A DNA stretch of 38,533 bases, taken from contig DASQNO010000005.1 in NCBI GenBank assembly GCA_035644935.1, positions 1-38,533 of the forward strand, in the 5' to 3' direction. The stretch comes from CADCVW01 sp035644935 (GTDB taxonomy: Bacteria; Pseudomonadota; Alphaproteobacteria; Sphingomonadales; Sphingomonadaceae). A program made the position numbers and the translations under genes. The notes below the pieces were generated by a model. That model was not told the origin of the DNA. It searched no databases and saw only the letters and a program-made list of their open reading frames with translations. Shown in pieces: positions 17,909-26,725 of this stretch (position 1 is its first letter; every line of letters begins with the position of its first letter).

Positions 17909-20077
17909 CTAGAGAAAATTGTACGGGTCGACATCCACGGACACGCGCACGCCGCGCGGGACGTCTATTGCGCCGAGCCAGTCGCGGATGATGTCCTGGA
18001 CGTCCAGTGCGCGGCTTGCGTGGACCAGCAGGCGCTGGCGATGGCGGCCGCGCAGCATGGCGAGCGGGGCCGGGGCGGGGCCGTAGACCGCCATGTCGGG
18101 AACTTGAGGCGCGGCACGGCCGATGCGGCGGGCGGCGTCGGCGGCGTCGGCGCTGTCTTCGGAAGTGACGATGATCGCAGCAAGGCGGCCGAAAGGCGGC
18201 ATGGCGGCCTCGCGCCGGGCCTCCGTTTCCGCCTCGTAGAAGCTGGCGGCGTCGCCGGTGATCAGCGCCTGAATGACGGGGGCGGTCTGGTCGTGCGTCT
18301 GTACGAACACGCGGCCGGGCTTGGCGCCGCGCCCGGCGCGGCCGGCGACCTGGGCAATCTGTTGAAAGGTGCGCTCCGCGGCGCGCAGGTCGCCGCCGGA
18401 CAGGCCGAGGTCCGCGTCGACGACGCCGACCAGCGTCAGGTTGGGAAAGTGGTAGCCCTTGGTGACTAGTTGCGTGCCGACGACGATGTCGATGTCGTGC
18501 TCTTCCATGCGCGCGACGAACTCGGCGGCCTTGGCGGGAGACCAGATCGTGTCGGAGGTGACGATCGCGACGCGGGCGTCAGGGAAGAGATCGCGGACCT
18601 CGTCGGCGATGCGTTCGACGCCGGGGCCGACGGCGACGAGGCTGTCCTCCTCCTTGCATGCCGGGCAAAGGCGCGGCGGCGGCATGACGTGACCGCAATG
18701 GTGACAGGCGAGGCGCGCCATCAGCCGGTGTTCGACCATCCATGCGGTGCAATTCGGGCATTGGAAGCGATGCCCGCAGGTGCGGCACAGGGTCAGCGGC
18801 GCGAAGCCCCGGCGGTTGAGGAAGAGCAGCGACTGTTCGCGCGCCTGCAGATTGGCCTCGAGTTCGCGCACCAGGCGGGGCGCCAGCCAGCGGCCGCGCA
18901 GCGGCGGGTCGGCGAGCAGGTCAATCGCCTCGATGCCCGGCAACTGCGCTTCGGCGAAGCGGGTGGCGAGGTCGACCACCCGGTAGCGGCCGATCTCCAC
19001 CATCTGCCGGGTCTCGATCGCGGGCGTCGCGGAGGAAAGGACAACCGGGATGTCCTCTAGCTTGGCGCGCATCACCGCGACGTCGCGGGCGTGGTAGGTG
19101 ACGCCGTCTTCCTGCTTGAAGCTGGACTCGTGCGCCTCGTCGACGACGATCAAGCCGAGCCGGACGTACGGGAGAAAGAGCGCGGAACGGGCGCCGACCA
19201 CCACCTTGGCCTCGCCCGACACGATGGCGCGCCAGGCCCGCCTGCGCTGGGAGGAGCGGAGATCCGAGTGCCAGGCGACTGGCGGGCAGCCGAAACGCGC
19301 GGCGAAGCGGCGCAGGAAGGGTTCGGTTAGCGCGATCTCGGGGAGCAGGACGAGGACCTGCTTGTCCGCGCGCAGGGCGGCGGCGACGGCTTCGAAATAG
19401 ACCTCGGTCTTGCCCGAGCCGGTGACGCCGTCGAGCAGCACGGGATCGAAGCCGCCGCCGATCGCCCCGCGGAGCGAGGCGGCAGCGTCGGCCTGCGCGG
19501 GTTCCAGCGACGGCGGGTCGTGATCGGGGTCGAGGCGCGGGTAGGGGTCGTCGACCGCGACCTCCACCGCCTCGATCGCACCTGCCTTGACCAGTCCCCG
19601 GATGACGGCATCGGACACGCCGGCGACGAAGGCCAGTTCGCGCACGAGACCCTGGCGGTCGCCGATACGTTCAAGCGCCTGCTCGCGCTGCGGGGTCAGG
19701 CGGGGTGGCAGGTGTCCGGTCGCGCGATATTCTACCACGGTACGACCGCCGTCGAGCGCACTCGCAGAGGCCAGGGCCATGCGCAGCACGGCCCCCTTGG
19801 GCGCCAGGTAATAGCCGGAGGTCCATTCGATCAGGCGGCGCAAGGGCGCCTGCAGCGGCGGCAGGTCGTAGGCGGCGACCAGCGGGCGCAGGCGGTTGTC
19901 GCCCACCTCCTCACCCGCGTCGTCGAGGCGTTCGGGCTCCCAAACGACGCCGGCGAGCTGGCGGGGGCCGAGGGGGCACAGGACGATGGAGCCGGGTTCG
20001 GCGTGCATGCCATTGGGTATGCGATAGTCCAGCGGTCCAAGCGCGGCATTCAGCAAAAGGACACGTGCTCTCGACAT
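17909..20077 (-). CDS. priA: Primosomal protein N' (PriA helicase)
   Basis: 722 aa, within the normal range. It restarts stalled replication forks. An N-terminal fork-binding domain (RARVLLLNAALGPLDYRIP) is followed by the helicase core: Walker A DGVTGSGKTEVYFEA with the P-loop at 217-224, DEAH at 313-316 (VVDEAHESSFKQ) and motif III VLSSATPAIET. The zinc cluster Cys residues are visible (CRTCGHRFQCPNC, then ACHHCG and LCPACK). Motifs V-VI (LVTKGYHFPNLTLVG, QVAGRAGRG) are intact. It diverges from the DUF4197 gene with 73 nt between starts. Confidence 0.98.
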   Translation of the reverse strand: MSRARVLLLNAALGPLDYRIPNGMHAEPGSIVLCPLGPRQLAGVVWEPERLDDAGEEVGDNRLRPLVAAYDLPPLQAPLRRLIEWTSGYYLAPKGAVLRMALASASALDGGRTVVEYRATGHLPPRLTPQREQALERIGDRQGLVRELAFVAGVSDAVIRGLVKAGAIEAVEVAVDDPYPRLDPDHDPPSLEPAQADAAASLRGAIGGGFDPVLLDGVTGSGKTEVYFEAVAAALRADKQVLVLLPEIALTEPFLRRFAARFGCPPVAWHSDLRSSQRRRAWRAIVSGEAKVVVGARSALFLPYVRLGLIVVDEAHESSFKQEDGVTYHARDVAVMRAKLEDIPVVLSSATPAIETRQMVEIGRYRVVDLATRFAEAQLPGIEAIDLLADPPLRGRWLAPRLVRELEANLQAREQSLLFLNRRGFAPLTLCRTCGHRFQCPNCTAWMVEHRLMARLACHHCGHVMPPPRLCPACKEEDSLVAVGPGVERIADEVRDLFPDARVAIVTSDTIWSPAKAAEFVARMEEHDIDIVVGTQLVTKGYHFPNLTLVGVVDADLGLSGGDLRAAERTFQQIAQVAGRAGRGAKPGRVFVQTHDQTAPVIQALITGDAASFYEAETEARREAAMPPFGRLAAIIVTSEDSADAADAARRIGRAAPQVPDMAVYGPAPAPLAMLRGRHRQRLLVHASRALDVQDIIRDWLGAIDVPRGVRVSVDVDPYNFL

Positions 20078-20150
20078 CTAGGGCCTAGATCATGGACGGC
20101 CGGGGCAAACGCAACTGACACGCCGCCCGCTGCGAACAGGAGACCAGAGG

Positions 20151-20837
20151 ATGACCTTGGCGATCGATCGACGTGCGCTGCTCGGGACGGCGATCCTGCT
20201 GCCCGCGCTGGCGCTTCCCGGCTGCGCGACGGTCGGCGACCTTGGTGGAGGGTTCGGGATTGCCGATGCGATCCGGCGGCTGCTGACGCTTTCGTCGCAG
20301 CGGGCGTTCGCGCGGCTGGCGCAGCCCGACGGCTTCTTTGCCGACGAGCTAGTTCGCATTGGGCTGCCCGACAGGCTGGGTTCCGCCAGCGGCGTGCTGT
20401 CACGGCTGGTGCAGACCGCGCCGGTGCGGGACAGGCTGCTGCGCCAGGTCAACCGCGCCGCCGCGGAAGCCGCCGACGCGGCGGCGCCGGTGATCTACGA
20501 TTCGATCAGTTCACTGCGCTTTACGGACGCGGTGTCGATCCTGCGCGGCGGGTCCGACGCGGCAACCGGCGTTCTGCGCGACGCGGTGGGAACGGCGGTG
20601 GTGAACCGGCTGCTGCCGGACGTCGGCGGCGCGTTACGGCTGTTCGACAGCGGGGTCGTCAACGAAGTGTTGCGCGCGGGCACCGGCATCGATTTTTCGG
20701 AGCTTGCCGACGACGTCAGCCGCAAGACGGGAGATGCGATCTTTCGCGCGATCGCCCGCGAGGAGGCGGCGATCCGCGCCGACCCGCGCGAGACGGGTGA
20801 TCCGCTGCTGATCGGGGTGTTTGGGTTGCGGCGTTAG
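20151..20837 (+). CDS. DUF4197 lipoprotein
   Basis: 228 aa. The N-terminus has an Arg pair and hydrophobic core ending in a lipobox (RRALLGTAILLPALALPGC, Cys at about 25), so it is likely lipidated. The rest is the DUF4197 helical domain, including FAPD-like segments FADELVRIGLP and GVLSRLVQTAPVRDRLLRQV, and a C-terminal KTGDAIFRAIAREEAAIRADP that recalls the family's end. GGAG lies about eight bases upstream of ATG. Function of the family is unknown. Confidence 0.85.
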   Translation: MTLAIDRRALLGTAILLPALALPGCATVGDLGGGFGIADAIRRLLTLSSQRAFARLAQPDGFFADELVRIGLPDRLGSASGVLSRLVQTAPVRDRLLRQVNRAAAEAADAAAPVIYDSISSLRFTDAVSILRGGSDAATGVLRDAVGTAVVNRLLPDVGGALRLFDSGVVNEVLRAGTGIDFSELADDVSRKTGDAIFRAIAREEAAIRADPRETGDPLLIGVFGLRR

Positions 20838-20847
20838 ACACCCGGCC

Positions 20848-20938
20848 GTCGTCCCGACGAAGGCCGAGACCTGAGCGGGCGAAGAGCGCGGTGTTCCGGC
20901 CCAGGTAATATCCCGGTCTTCGCCGGGCCGATGCCGTC
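20848..20938. repeat. Inverted pair of dispersed palindromes
   Basis: Left: CGTCGTCCCGACGAAGGCCG then AGACCTGAGC. Right: GGCCCAGGTAATATCCCGG then TCTTCGCCGGG. Arms are complementary with several mismatches, a decayed version of the atpA-atpG pair. Lies between the DUF4197 gene and fsa. Confidence 0.7.
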
Positions 20939-20975
20939 GGGTAGAGACGGCGTTCAGCCTGGAGCCCGAATCGCC

Positions 20976-21629
20976 ATGAAGTTCTTCGCCGACACCGCCG
21001 TCATTGCCGATATCCGCGAGCTTGCGGAGGCCGGGCTGCTCGACGGCGTGACGACCAATCCTTCGCTGATCCACAAGTCGGGGGCCAAGTTCCTGGAGGT
21101 CGTGGCCGAGATATGTTCGGTCGTTTCCGGGCCCGTCTCGGCGGAAGTGGTCGCGCTGGACCACGCGACGATGATGCGGGAGGCCGAAGTGATGCGCAAG
21201 ATCGCCGACAATGTCGCGATAAAGGTGCCGCTGACGGTTGACGGGCTCAAGACGTGCCGGGCGCTGTCGGGCGAGGGAACGATGGTCAATGTCACCTTGT
21301 GCTTTTCGGCGGTGCAGGCGCTGCTCGCGGCCAAGGCGGGGGCGACGTTCGTGTCGCCGTTCGTCGGGCGGCACGACGACAACGGTTTCGACGGCATGGC
21401 GCTGATCGCGGACATCCGCACGATCTTCGACAATTATGATTTCGCGTGCGAGATCCTGGTCGCGAGCGTTCGGCACCCGGTGCATGTGCTGGAATCAGCA
21501 CGGCTGGGGGCGGACGCGATGACGGCGCCGCCGGCGATCATCAAACAATTGTTCAACCACCCCCTGACCGACAAGGGCATTGCGGGGTTCCTCGCCGACT
21601 GGAAGGCGACGGGCCAGAGCATCGTCTGA
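20976..21629 (+). CDS. fsa: Transaldolase-like fructose-6-phosphate aldolase
   Basis: 217 aa, the small single-domain transaldolase type. It opens MKFFADTAVIADIRELAEAG, with DGVTTNPSLIHKSG, and carries the Schiff-base Lys83 in NVAIKVPLT. Further family marks are VTLCFSAVQALLAAKAGATF and VSPFVGRHDD. Members either carry transaldolase activity or cleave fructose 6-phosphate; sequence alone does not decide. ATG at 20976 has GGAG eleven bases upstream. It is preceded by the paired repeats and followed by a single palindrome. Confidence 0.92.
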   Translation: MKFFADTAVIADIRELAEAGLLDGVTTNPSLIHKSGAKFLEVVAEICSVVSGPVSAEVVALDHATMMREAEVMRKIADNVAIKVPLTVDGLKTCRALSGEGTMVNVTLCFSAVQALLAAKAGATFVSPFVGRHDDNGFDGMALIADIRTIFDNYDFACEILVASVRHPVHVLESARLGADAMTAPPAIIKQLFNHPLTDKGIAGFLADWKATGQSIV

Positions 21630-21690
21630 GGAGGCGTCATACTGGCGCAAGCCGGGATTGCCACGGATAAGCCGTGCGGTGCTGTACCCG

Positions 21691-21720
21691 CTGAGATCCC
21701 GGCCTTCGCCGGGATGACGA
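21691..21720. repeat. Dispersed palindrome, ATCCCGGC-CTTC-GCCGGGAT type
   Basis: CTGAG then ATCCCGGCCTTCGCCGGGAT and GACGA. A perfect 8-bp stem surrounds a four-base core. It sits between the fsa stop and the converging small gene, where it could act as a two-way transcription end, although no T-run follows. Confidence 0.75.
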
Positions 21721-22035
21721 CTAGCGGCGTTGGTTCGGCGTGGTTTGCTCGTCGCCACTGTCCCGGATAATCTCCGCGGCGGTCGCGTGGGCGACCTTGA
21801 GTTCGGGCCAGTCAAAGCCCGGCGTGTCGTAACCCGCATAGCTGAGGCGCGCCGGCGTGGGCGGCCGCGCGCCCAGTTCGTAGGCGGCGAGAGCATCCAT
21901 GTCATAGGCAAGCGTCGGCGCCGCGTCGGCGACCAGCCCGCCCGTCGCGGCGTGGAGCCGCGGCGCATCAGCCACGATGTCGCGGGGCACGACGACCGTC
22001 AGCACCGATCCGACGATCAAAATGTACGCGAACAT
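21721..22035 (-). CDS. Small protein with N-terminal hydrophobic segment
   Basis: 104 aa from ATG at 22035 with GGAG five bases upstream. The first 16 residues (MFAYILIVGSVLTVVV) form an export signal or anchor; the rest is soluble, Ala-rich, with TLAYDMDALAAYELGARPP and a C-terminal DGDEQ-like acidic end. No family recognised. It diverges from the DUF484 gene across 153 bp. Confidence 0.6.
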   Translation of the reverse strand: MFAYILIVGSVLTVVVPRDIVADAPRLHAATGGLVADAAPTLAYDMDALAAYELGARPPTPARLSYAGYDTPGFDWPELKVAHATAAEIIRDSGDEQTTPNQRR

Positions 22036-22188
22036 GGCGTCTCCACGAGCCCCGACTGTAAATTCCGGTGGTAGCCGCACGGGGTGGAGAGTGGATGATC
22101 GAAGATGGTTTCGCGCGCGTTAAGGATTTCGCCGACGCGCCGCCGATTGCCCATCGCATCTTAACGATCCGCCGCTATCATCGTCGTC

Positions 22189-22749
22189 ATGGGACAGGTG
22201 ATCAGCTTTGAAACCCAGGGTCTGGCGACGCTGCGCGCGCGCGTCGCGGAGGTCGAGGAGGCGAACCAGGACCTTATCGCGTTCGCGCGCGGGCATTCGG
22301 GCGCGGTGGCGGCGATCCACGAGGCGGTGTTGGCGGCGGTGGAGGCGCAGGGGTTCGATCACCTGATCCATATCGTGACGCAGGAATGGCCGCTGATGCT
22401 CAACGTCGATGCAGTGGCGATGGCGTTGTTCGTCGGGGACACGGGCGTTCGCGCGGACGCGGGTGGGCTGCAGTTCGTGGACGCGCGCATCGTGCGCAAG
22501 TCGATCGGCGATTTTTCAGGCGTGCTGCTGCGCGGCGTCGAGCGAGGGCATCCGCTGTTCGGGCCGGCATCCGAGCTGATCCGCGCCGAGGCGCTGGTCC
22601 GGCTGGATTGCGAGGCGCCGCTGCCTAGCGGCATGCTGGCGCTGGGGCAAAGGTCCGAACAGTCGTTCGAGACGCGGCACGGGTCGGAACTGCTGATGTT
22701 CCTGGGCGGCGTGCTGACGCGGTCGATGGCGCGATGGCTGCTGCCCTAG
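22189..22749 (+). CDS. DUF484 family protein
   Basis: 186 aa. Begins MGQVISFETQGLATLRARVA, a helical lead, then a GAF-like fold: LIHIVTQEWPLMLNVDAVAM and later SAPLPSG-like EAPLPSGMLALGQRSEQSFE, HGSELLMFLGGVLTR. The family is nearly always found next to xerC, as here, and its role is unknown. Its stop at 22749 lies 16 bases inside xerC, so translation is coupled. Confidence 0.9.
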   Translation: MGQVISFETQGLATLRARVAEVEEANQDLIAFARGHSGAVAAIHEAVLAAVEAQGFDHLIHIVTQEWPLMLNVDAVAMALFVGDTGVRADAGGLQFVDARIVRKSIGDFSGVLLRGVERGHPLFGPASELIRAEALVRLDCEAPLPSGMLALGQRSEQSFETRHGSELLMFLGGVLTRSMARWLLP

Positions 22750-23666
22750 GAAGCCAGCTTCCGGGCCATCCGGCGGCGGCGCTGGCGGCGCGATGGCGCG
22801 ATCACCTGCTGCTGGAGCGGCGACGTTCGGCGCATACGGCGCGCGCCTATGTCGCGGCGGCGCATCGGCTGATCGATTTTCTTGGGCGGCATCGCGCGGC
22901 GGTGCTGGACCCGGCGGACCTGCTGAGCGTCGACCTCGCCGAGCTGCGCGCGTTCCTGAGCGCGCGGCGTGCGGAGGGGCTGGGCAACGCGTCGGCGGCA
23001 CGCGAGCTGTCGGCGGTGCGCGGCTTTCTGGCGTTCGCCGCGATCGAACAGGGCGCGGAGCTTGCCTTGGCGCGGGTGCGGGGTCCCAAGCGCGCGCGAG
23101 GCGTGCCGCGGCCGATCTCGCCTGCGGATGCGGCGGCGCTGAGCGATGCAGTGGGGCTGGCGGAAGATCCGTGGATTGCGGCGCGTGATCGGGCGGTGCT
23201 GCTGCTGCTGTACGGCGGGGGCCTGCGCGTCGGCGAGGCGATGGCTCTGACCGCGCGCGTGCTGCCGCTTGGGGACCGGCTGGCGGTTACCGGCAAGCGC
23301 GAAAAGACGCGAGTCGTGCCGCTGCTGCCTACCGTGCGCGAGGCGATCGAGGCCTATGTCGCGCTCTGTCCGTACCCGACCACGGGTGACGCGCCGCTGT
23401 TCCGGGGCGCAAAAGGCGGACCGCTTTCAGCCGATGTCGTGCGGCGGGCGGTGCGGGGCGCGCGGACGCGGCTGGGGCTGGGGGAACGGACGACGCCGCA
23501 TGCGCTGCGACACAGTTTCGCGACGCATTTATTGGGGCGCGGGGCGGACCTGCGCTCGATCCAGGAATTGCTGGGGCATGCCAGCCTGTCCTCGACGCAG
23601 ATATACACTGCGGTGGACGCCGCGCATTTGATGGACGTTTACCGGAACGCGCATCCGCGGGCTTGA
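22734..23666 (+). CDS. xerC: Site-specific tyrosine recombinase XerC
   Basis: 310 aa. N-terminal SAM-like core-binding domain (LAARWRDHLLLERRRSAHTA), then the catalytic domain with all catalytic residues: Arg in GGGLRVGEAMAL, Lys in TGKREKTRVVPL, His and Arg in PHALRHSFATHLL, His in ELLGHASLSSTQIY and Tyr in TQIYTAVD. It resolves chromosome dimers at dif with XerD. Overlaps DUF484 by 16 nt. Convergent with dedA across a pair of perfect palindromes. Confidence 0.95.
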   Translation: MAAALGSQLPGHPAAALAARWRDHLLLERRRSAHTARAYVAAAHRLIDFLGRHRAAVLDPADLLSVDLAELRAFLSARRAEGLGNASAARELSAVRGFLAFAAIEQGAELALARVRGPKRARGVPRPISPADAAALSDAVGLAEDPWIAARDRAVLLLLYGGGLRVGEAMALTARVLPLGDRLAVTGKREKTRVVPLLPTVREAIEAYVALCPYPTTGDAPLFRGAKGGPLSADVVRRAVRGARTRLGLGERTTPHALRHSFATHLLGRGADLRSIQELLGHASLSSTQIYTAVDAAHLMDVYRNAHPRA

Positions 23667-23674
23667 GCACGTGC

Positions 23675-23700
23675 GTCATGCCAGCGAAGGCTGGCATGAC
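23675..23700. repeat. Perfect palindrome, GTCATGCCAGC arms
   Basis: Arms GTCATGCCAGC and GCTGGCATGAC around GAAG form a perfect 11-bp stem. This copy has CCAGC/GCTGG where others have CCGGC/GCCGG, so both sides of the stem have changed together. It lies eight bases after the xerC stop. Confidence 0.85.
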
Positions 23701-23730
23701 GGCAGGTAAAGGGTGAGGTCGCTGGACTCG

Positions 23731-23758
23731 CTGAGATCCCAGCCTTCGCTGGGATGAC
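23731..23758. repeat. Second palindrome between xerC and dedA
   Basis: CTGAG then ATCCCAGC-CTTC-GCTGGGAT, a perfect 8-bp stem, in opposite orientation to the copy at 23675 and with the same A/T change in its stem. It ends four bases before the dedA stop. Confidence 0.85.
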
Positions 23759-23761
23759 TTC

Positions 23762-24376
23762 CTAGAGTTGGGGCCGCTCCTCGGCCGGTTTCCAGCGGAT
23801 GACGCGCCAGATGTAGGCGGCGACCACGACGACCAGGATCGCGGTAGAGGCCGGGCCGATGATCTTGTCGATGTCGGCATAGTCCTGACCGAGCTTGAAC
23901 CCGGCAACCGCGAGCAGCGTCGTCCAGCCGGCGGTGCCGATCGTGGAGGCGATGAAGAAGCGTTTGAAGCGCATCTTGAGCAGCCCGGCGGGAACGGAGA
24001 CGAGCGAGCGGACGGTGGGCAGCATGCGGCCGAGGAAGACGAAGAACGTGCCCGAATGGTCAAACCATTTCTGCGCGCGCTCGACCTCCTTCCAATCCAT
24101 CGTCACCCAGCGGCCCCAACGATCAATGAACGGCTTGAGCCGCTGAATGCCCAGCGCGCGGGCGAACAAGTACCACAAGATGTTGCCCAGCATCGCGCCC
24201 GCGGTGCCGCAGGCGATCACACCGTAAAGGTTGAGCCGCCCCTGGCCCGCCTCGACGCCGGCGATCGACATGATCACTTCCGAGGGGATCGGCGGGAACA
24301 CGGTTTCCAGGAACATCAGGAACGCGACGCCGAGATAGCCGGATTGCCGGATGAGTTCGATGACCCAATCGCTCAT
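23762..24376 (-). CDS. DedA family membrane protein
   Basis: 204 aa. The start at 24376 (MSDWVIELIRQSGYLGVAF) leads into LMFLETVFPPIPSEVIM, the family's first conserved patch, then GTAGAMLGNILWYLFARALG. The second patch is FVFLGRMLPTVRSLVSVPAGLLKM with the essential Arg residues, and the final helix LVVVVAAYIWRVIR. DedA proteins are membrane proteins tied to lipid-carrier (undecaprenyl phosphate) or phospholipid movement and proton-driven homeostasis. The gene follows gshB by 118 nt on the same strand. Confidence 0.92.
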   Translation of the reverse strand: MSDWVIELIRQSGYLGVAFLMFLETVFPPIPSEVIMSIAGVEAGQGRLNLYGVIACGTAGAMLGNILWYLFARALGIQRLKPFIDRWGRWVTMDWKEVERAQKWFDHSGTFFVFLGRMLPTVRSLVSVPAGLLKMRFKRFFIASTIGTAGWTTLLAVAGFKLGQDYADIDKIIGPASTAILVVVVAAYIWRVIRWKPAEERPQL

Positions 24377-24401
24377 GATTCTGTGCCCCGACGGAGCATC
24401 C

Positions 24402-24420
24402 CGCAAAGTGAAGCTTTGCG
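24402..24420. repeat. Hairpin CGCAAAG-TGAAG-CTTTGCG
   Basis: A perfect 7-bp stem with a five-base loop in the gshB-dedA gap. It does not match the CCGGC family and lacks a T-run. It could be part of the dedA leader or an attenuator. Confidence 0.5.
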
Positions 24421-24465
24421 CGCCCCCAGGAGGCCGGTGCCCTGCGGTGAGACGGTACGATTGGG

Positions 24466-24483
24466 CCCCGGCTTACGCCGGGG
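24466..24483. repeat. Palindrome CCCCGGC-TTAC-GCCGGGG
   Basis: A perfect 7-bp stem of the TAC-core subfamily of the dispersed palindrome, eleven bases downstream of the gshB stop. It probably marks the 3' end of the gshB message. Confidence 0.75.
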
Positions 24484-24494
24484 AACGCGGTTGT

Positions 24495-25442
24495 TCATTT
24501 TCCGACCTTTGCTGCGATGGCGTCCCAGATCAGGCCCGGCGTGTCCGTGCCGTTGAAGCGGTCCAACGCGACGATACCGGTGGGCGAGGTGACGTTGATC
24601 TCCGTCAGGTGCCCGGCAATGACGTCGATGCCCACGAAGAGGAGCCCGCGCGCCTTGAGTTCGGGGGCGAGCGCGGCGCAGATCTCGCGTTCGCGGGGCG
24701 TGAGGTCCGTCGCCTCCGCGCGGCCCCCGGCGGCGAGGTTGGAGCGAATCTCGCCCGCGCCGGGAATGCGGTTGATGGCGCCCGCGACTTCGCCGTCGAC
24801 AAGGACGATGCGCTTGTCGCCGGACGCGACGTCCGGGAGGAAGGCCTGGACCATGAAGGGCTCGCGCCAGACCTCGCCGAACATCTCGGTCAGCGCGCCA
24901 AGATTGGCGCCGTCCCTTCCGATGCGGAAGACGCCGGAGCCGCCGTTACCGTGCAGCGGTTTAACGACCACGGCGCCGTGGTCCGCATGAAAGGCGCGAG
25001 TCTCGTCCGGGCTGCGCGTAATCAGCGTCGGCGGCATGAAGCGGGCGAAGTCCAGCACCCAAAGCTTTTCGGGCGCGTTGCGGACCGACGCCGGATCGTT
25101 GACCACCAGCGTGCGCGGGTGGACGCGTTCGAGCAGGTGCGTCGCGGTGATGTAGGCGATGTCGAACGGCGGATCCTGCCGCATCAGCACGACGTTGACG
25201 TCGTCCGCCAGGTCAAGCCTAAGCGGCTCGCCCAGCGTGAAATGGTCGCCGGCGACGGGGCGGACCTCGACCTGCTGCGCGCGGGCAAAGACGCGACCGT
25301 CCCGCCAGCCGAGGTCGCCGGCGGCGTAGTGGAACAGCGCATGGCCGCGGGCCTGCGCTGCCAGCATCAGCGCGAAGGTGGAATCGCTTGCGATGTTTAC
25401 GCTCGCGATCGGATCCATCTGCACGGCAACGCGGAGGGTCAT
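24495..25442 (-). CDS. gshB: Glutathione synthetase
   Basis: 315 aa. Joins gamma-glutamylcysteine and glycine using ATP. Bacterial GshB marks: MTLRVAVQMDPIASVNIASD at the start, VVLMRQDPPFDIAYITATHL, then the ATP-grasp core VVVKPLHGNGGSGVFRI, LVDGEVAGAINRIPGAGEIR with NLAAGG, and the metal-binding end LTEINVTSPTGI. Complete in length. It follows yraN by 74 nt and is probably the last gene of the rsmI-yraN-gshB group. Confidence 0.97.
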   Translation of the reverse strand: MTLRVAVQMDPIASVNIASDSTFALMLAAQARGHALFHYAAGDLGWRDGRVFARAQQVEVRPVAGDHFTLGEPLRLDLADDVNVVLMRQDPPFDIAYITATHLLERVHPRTLVVNDPASVRNAPEKLWVLDFARFMPPTLITRSPDETRAFHADHGAVVVKPLHGNGGSGVFRIGRDGANLGALTEMFGEVWREPFMVQAFLPDVASGDKRIVLVDGEVAGAINRIPGAGEIRSNLAAGGRAEATDLTPREREICAALAPELKARGLLFVGIDVIAGHLTEINVTSPTGIVALDRFNGTDTPGLIWDAIAAKVGK

Positions 25443-25516
25443 GAGCTACTGATCCGACAGGTCTCGCTCTGGATGAACGGGGTCGGGGTGGCTGCTAGAG
25501 CGCGGCTCGGCTCTTG

Positions 25517-25882
25517 TCACCCTTGCCAGACGTCGGGAACGTGCCGCGGCCAGCGGCGGGGGACGATGAACACAGCGTCGATGCGGGAAATGTCGCCGTC
25601 GCGAACGTAGCGGGCGAGGACGGCGTTGGCGGCCGCCGCGACGCGGCGCAGGCGATGGCGGTCGAGCGACAGGTCAGCCTCGGCGACGCTTGCGCGGGCC
25701 TTGACCTCCACGAAGGCGACGGTGCGGCCGCGGCGGACGACGAGGTCGATTTCTCCTACGGGCGTGCGCAGGCGGCGGGCTAGGATACGCCAGCCGTGGA
25801 GCTGCAGCCAGAAGGCCGCGAGCGCCTCACCCTTGTGGCCGCGGCGTTCCGCGGCGAGGCGTTGCGGAACGGAGCGCTTCAT
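25517..25882 (-). CDS. yraN: YraN family (UPF0102) nuclease-like protein
   Basis: 121 aa. MKRSVPQRLAAERRGHKGEAL, then GEIDLVVRRGRTVAFVEVKA, the D...EVK pattern of the restriction-endonuclease-like fold, and the basic RHRLRRVAAAANAVL. Function is unproven, probably nucleic-acid binding. ATG at 25882 overlaps the rsmI stop by four bases (ATGA), so translation is coupled. Confidence 0.93.
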   Translation of the reverse strand: MKRSVPQRLAAERRGHKGEALAAFWLQLHGWRILARRLRTPVGEIDLVVRRGRTVAFVEVKARASVAEADLSLDRHRLRRVAAAANAVLARYVRDGDISRIDAVFIVPRRWPRHVPDVWQG

Positions 25883-26712
25883 TCTTCGCCAGCCAACGCG
25901 ATGGCGCGTTCGTATAGGGGCTTTCGGGGAAGCTTGAGCGCGGCGGCGACCCTGGCGGCGGCGCGCGACGGGCTGAGCGTCGCCAGCGCGTCGCGCAGGG
26001 CGGCGTCGGTGTCGGCTTCGGCAGGCGGCGGCGCCTCGCCGGGCGGGCCGACGACGAGGACGATTTCGCCTTTTGGCGGGGCGTCGGCGTAGCGCGCGGC
26101 GAGTTCGGGGAGCGTGCCGGCGGCGGTCTCCTCGAAGCGCTTGCTGATCTCGCGCGCGACGGCGGCGGGGCGGTCGCCCAGGGCCTCGGCGAGCGCGGCC
26201 AGCGTCCCGCCGAGGCGGGGCCCGGACTCGTAGAAGACCAAAGTGGCGCGCAGCGGCGCAAGTTCCGCGATGGCGGCCGCGCGCGCGCCGGGCTTGGGCG
26301 GCAGGAAGCCCGCAAACAGGAAGCGGTCGGTGGGGAGACCCGACAGCGTCAGCGCGGCGACCAGCGCGGAAGGACCGGGGATCGTGGTGACCGCTATATC
26401 GGCGGCGCGCGCGTCGCGGACGAGCTTGTACCCGGGATCGGAGATCAGGGGCGTGCCGGCGTCGGAGACCAAGGCGACGCTTCCCGTCGCCATGGCGGCG
26501 AGCAGGCGCAGGCGGACGTCTTCGCCGCTGTGGTCGTGATAGGGAACCATCGGCCGCTTGATGCCGATATGCTGCAGCAGCTTGGCGGTGACGCGGCTGT
26601 CCTCCACCGCCAGCAGGTCGGCGGCGGCGAGCGTTTCGGCGGCGCGCGGCGACAGGTCGGAAAGATTGCCGATCGGCGTCGCGACGATGTACAGTCCGGG
26701 TTCCAGTTTCAT
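25879..26712 (-). CDS. rsmI: 16S rRNA 2'-O-methyltransferase RsmI
   Basis: 277 aa. Methylates the 2'-O of C1402 in 16S rRNA. Tetrapyrrole-methylase-fold marks: LYIVATPIGNLSDLSPRA, LAVEDSRVTAKLL, YHDHSGEDVRLR, ALVSDAGTPLISDPGYKLV, TIPGPSALVAALTLSGLP, LVFYESGPRL, REISKRFEE. ATG at 26712 begins the family's MKLEPGLYIVAT. It diverges from the LpoA-like gene with starts only about 14 bases apart, and is coupled to yraN. Confidence 0.97.
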   Translation of the reverse strand: MKLEPGLYIVATPIGNLSDLSPRAAETLAAADLLAVEDSRVTAKLLQHIGIKRPMVPYHDHSGEDVRLRLLAAMATGSVALVSDAGTPLISDPGYKLVRDARAADIAVTTIPGPSALVAALTLSGLPTDRFLFAGFLPPKPGARAAAIAELAPLRATLVFYESGPRLGGTLAALAEALGDRPAAVAREISKRFEETAAGTLPELAARYADAPPKGEIVLVVGPPGEAPPPAEADTDAALRDALATLSPSRAAARVAAALKLPRKPLYERAIALAGEE

Positions 26713-26725
26713 GACGGGCGACACG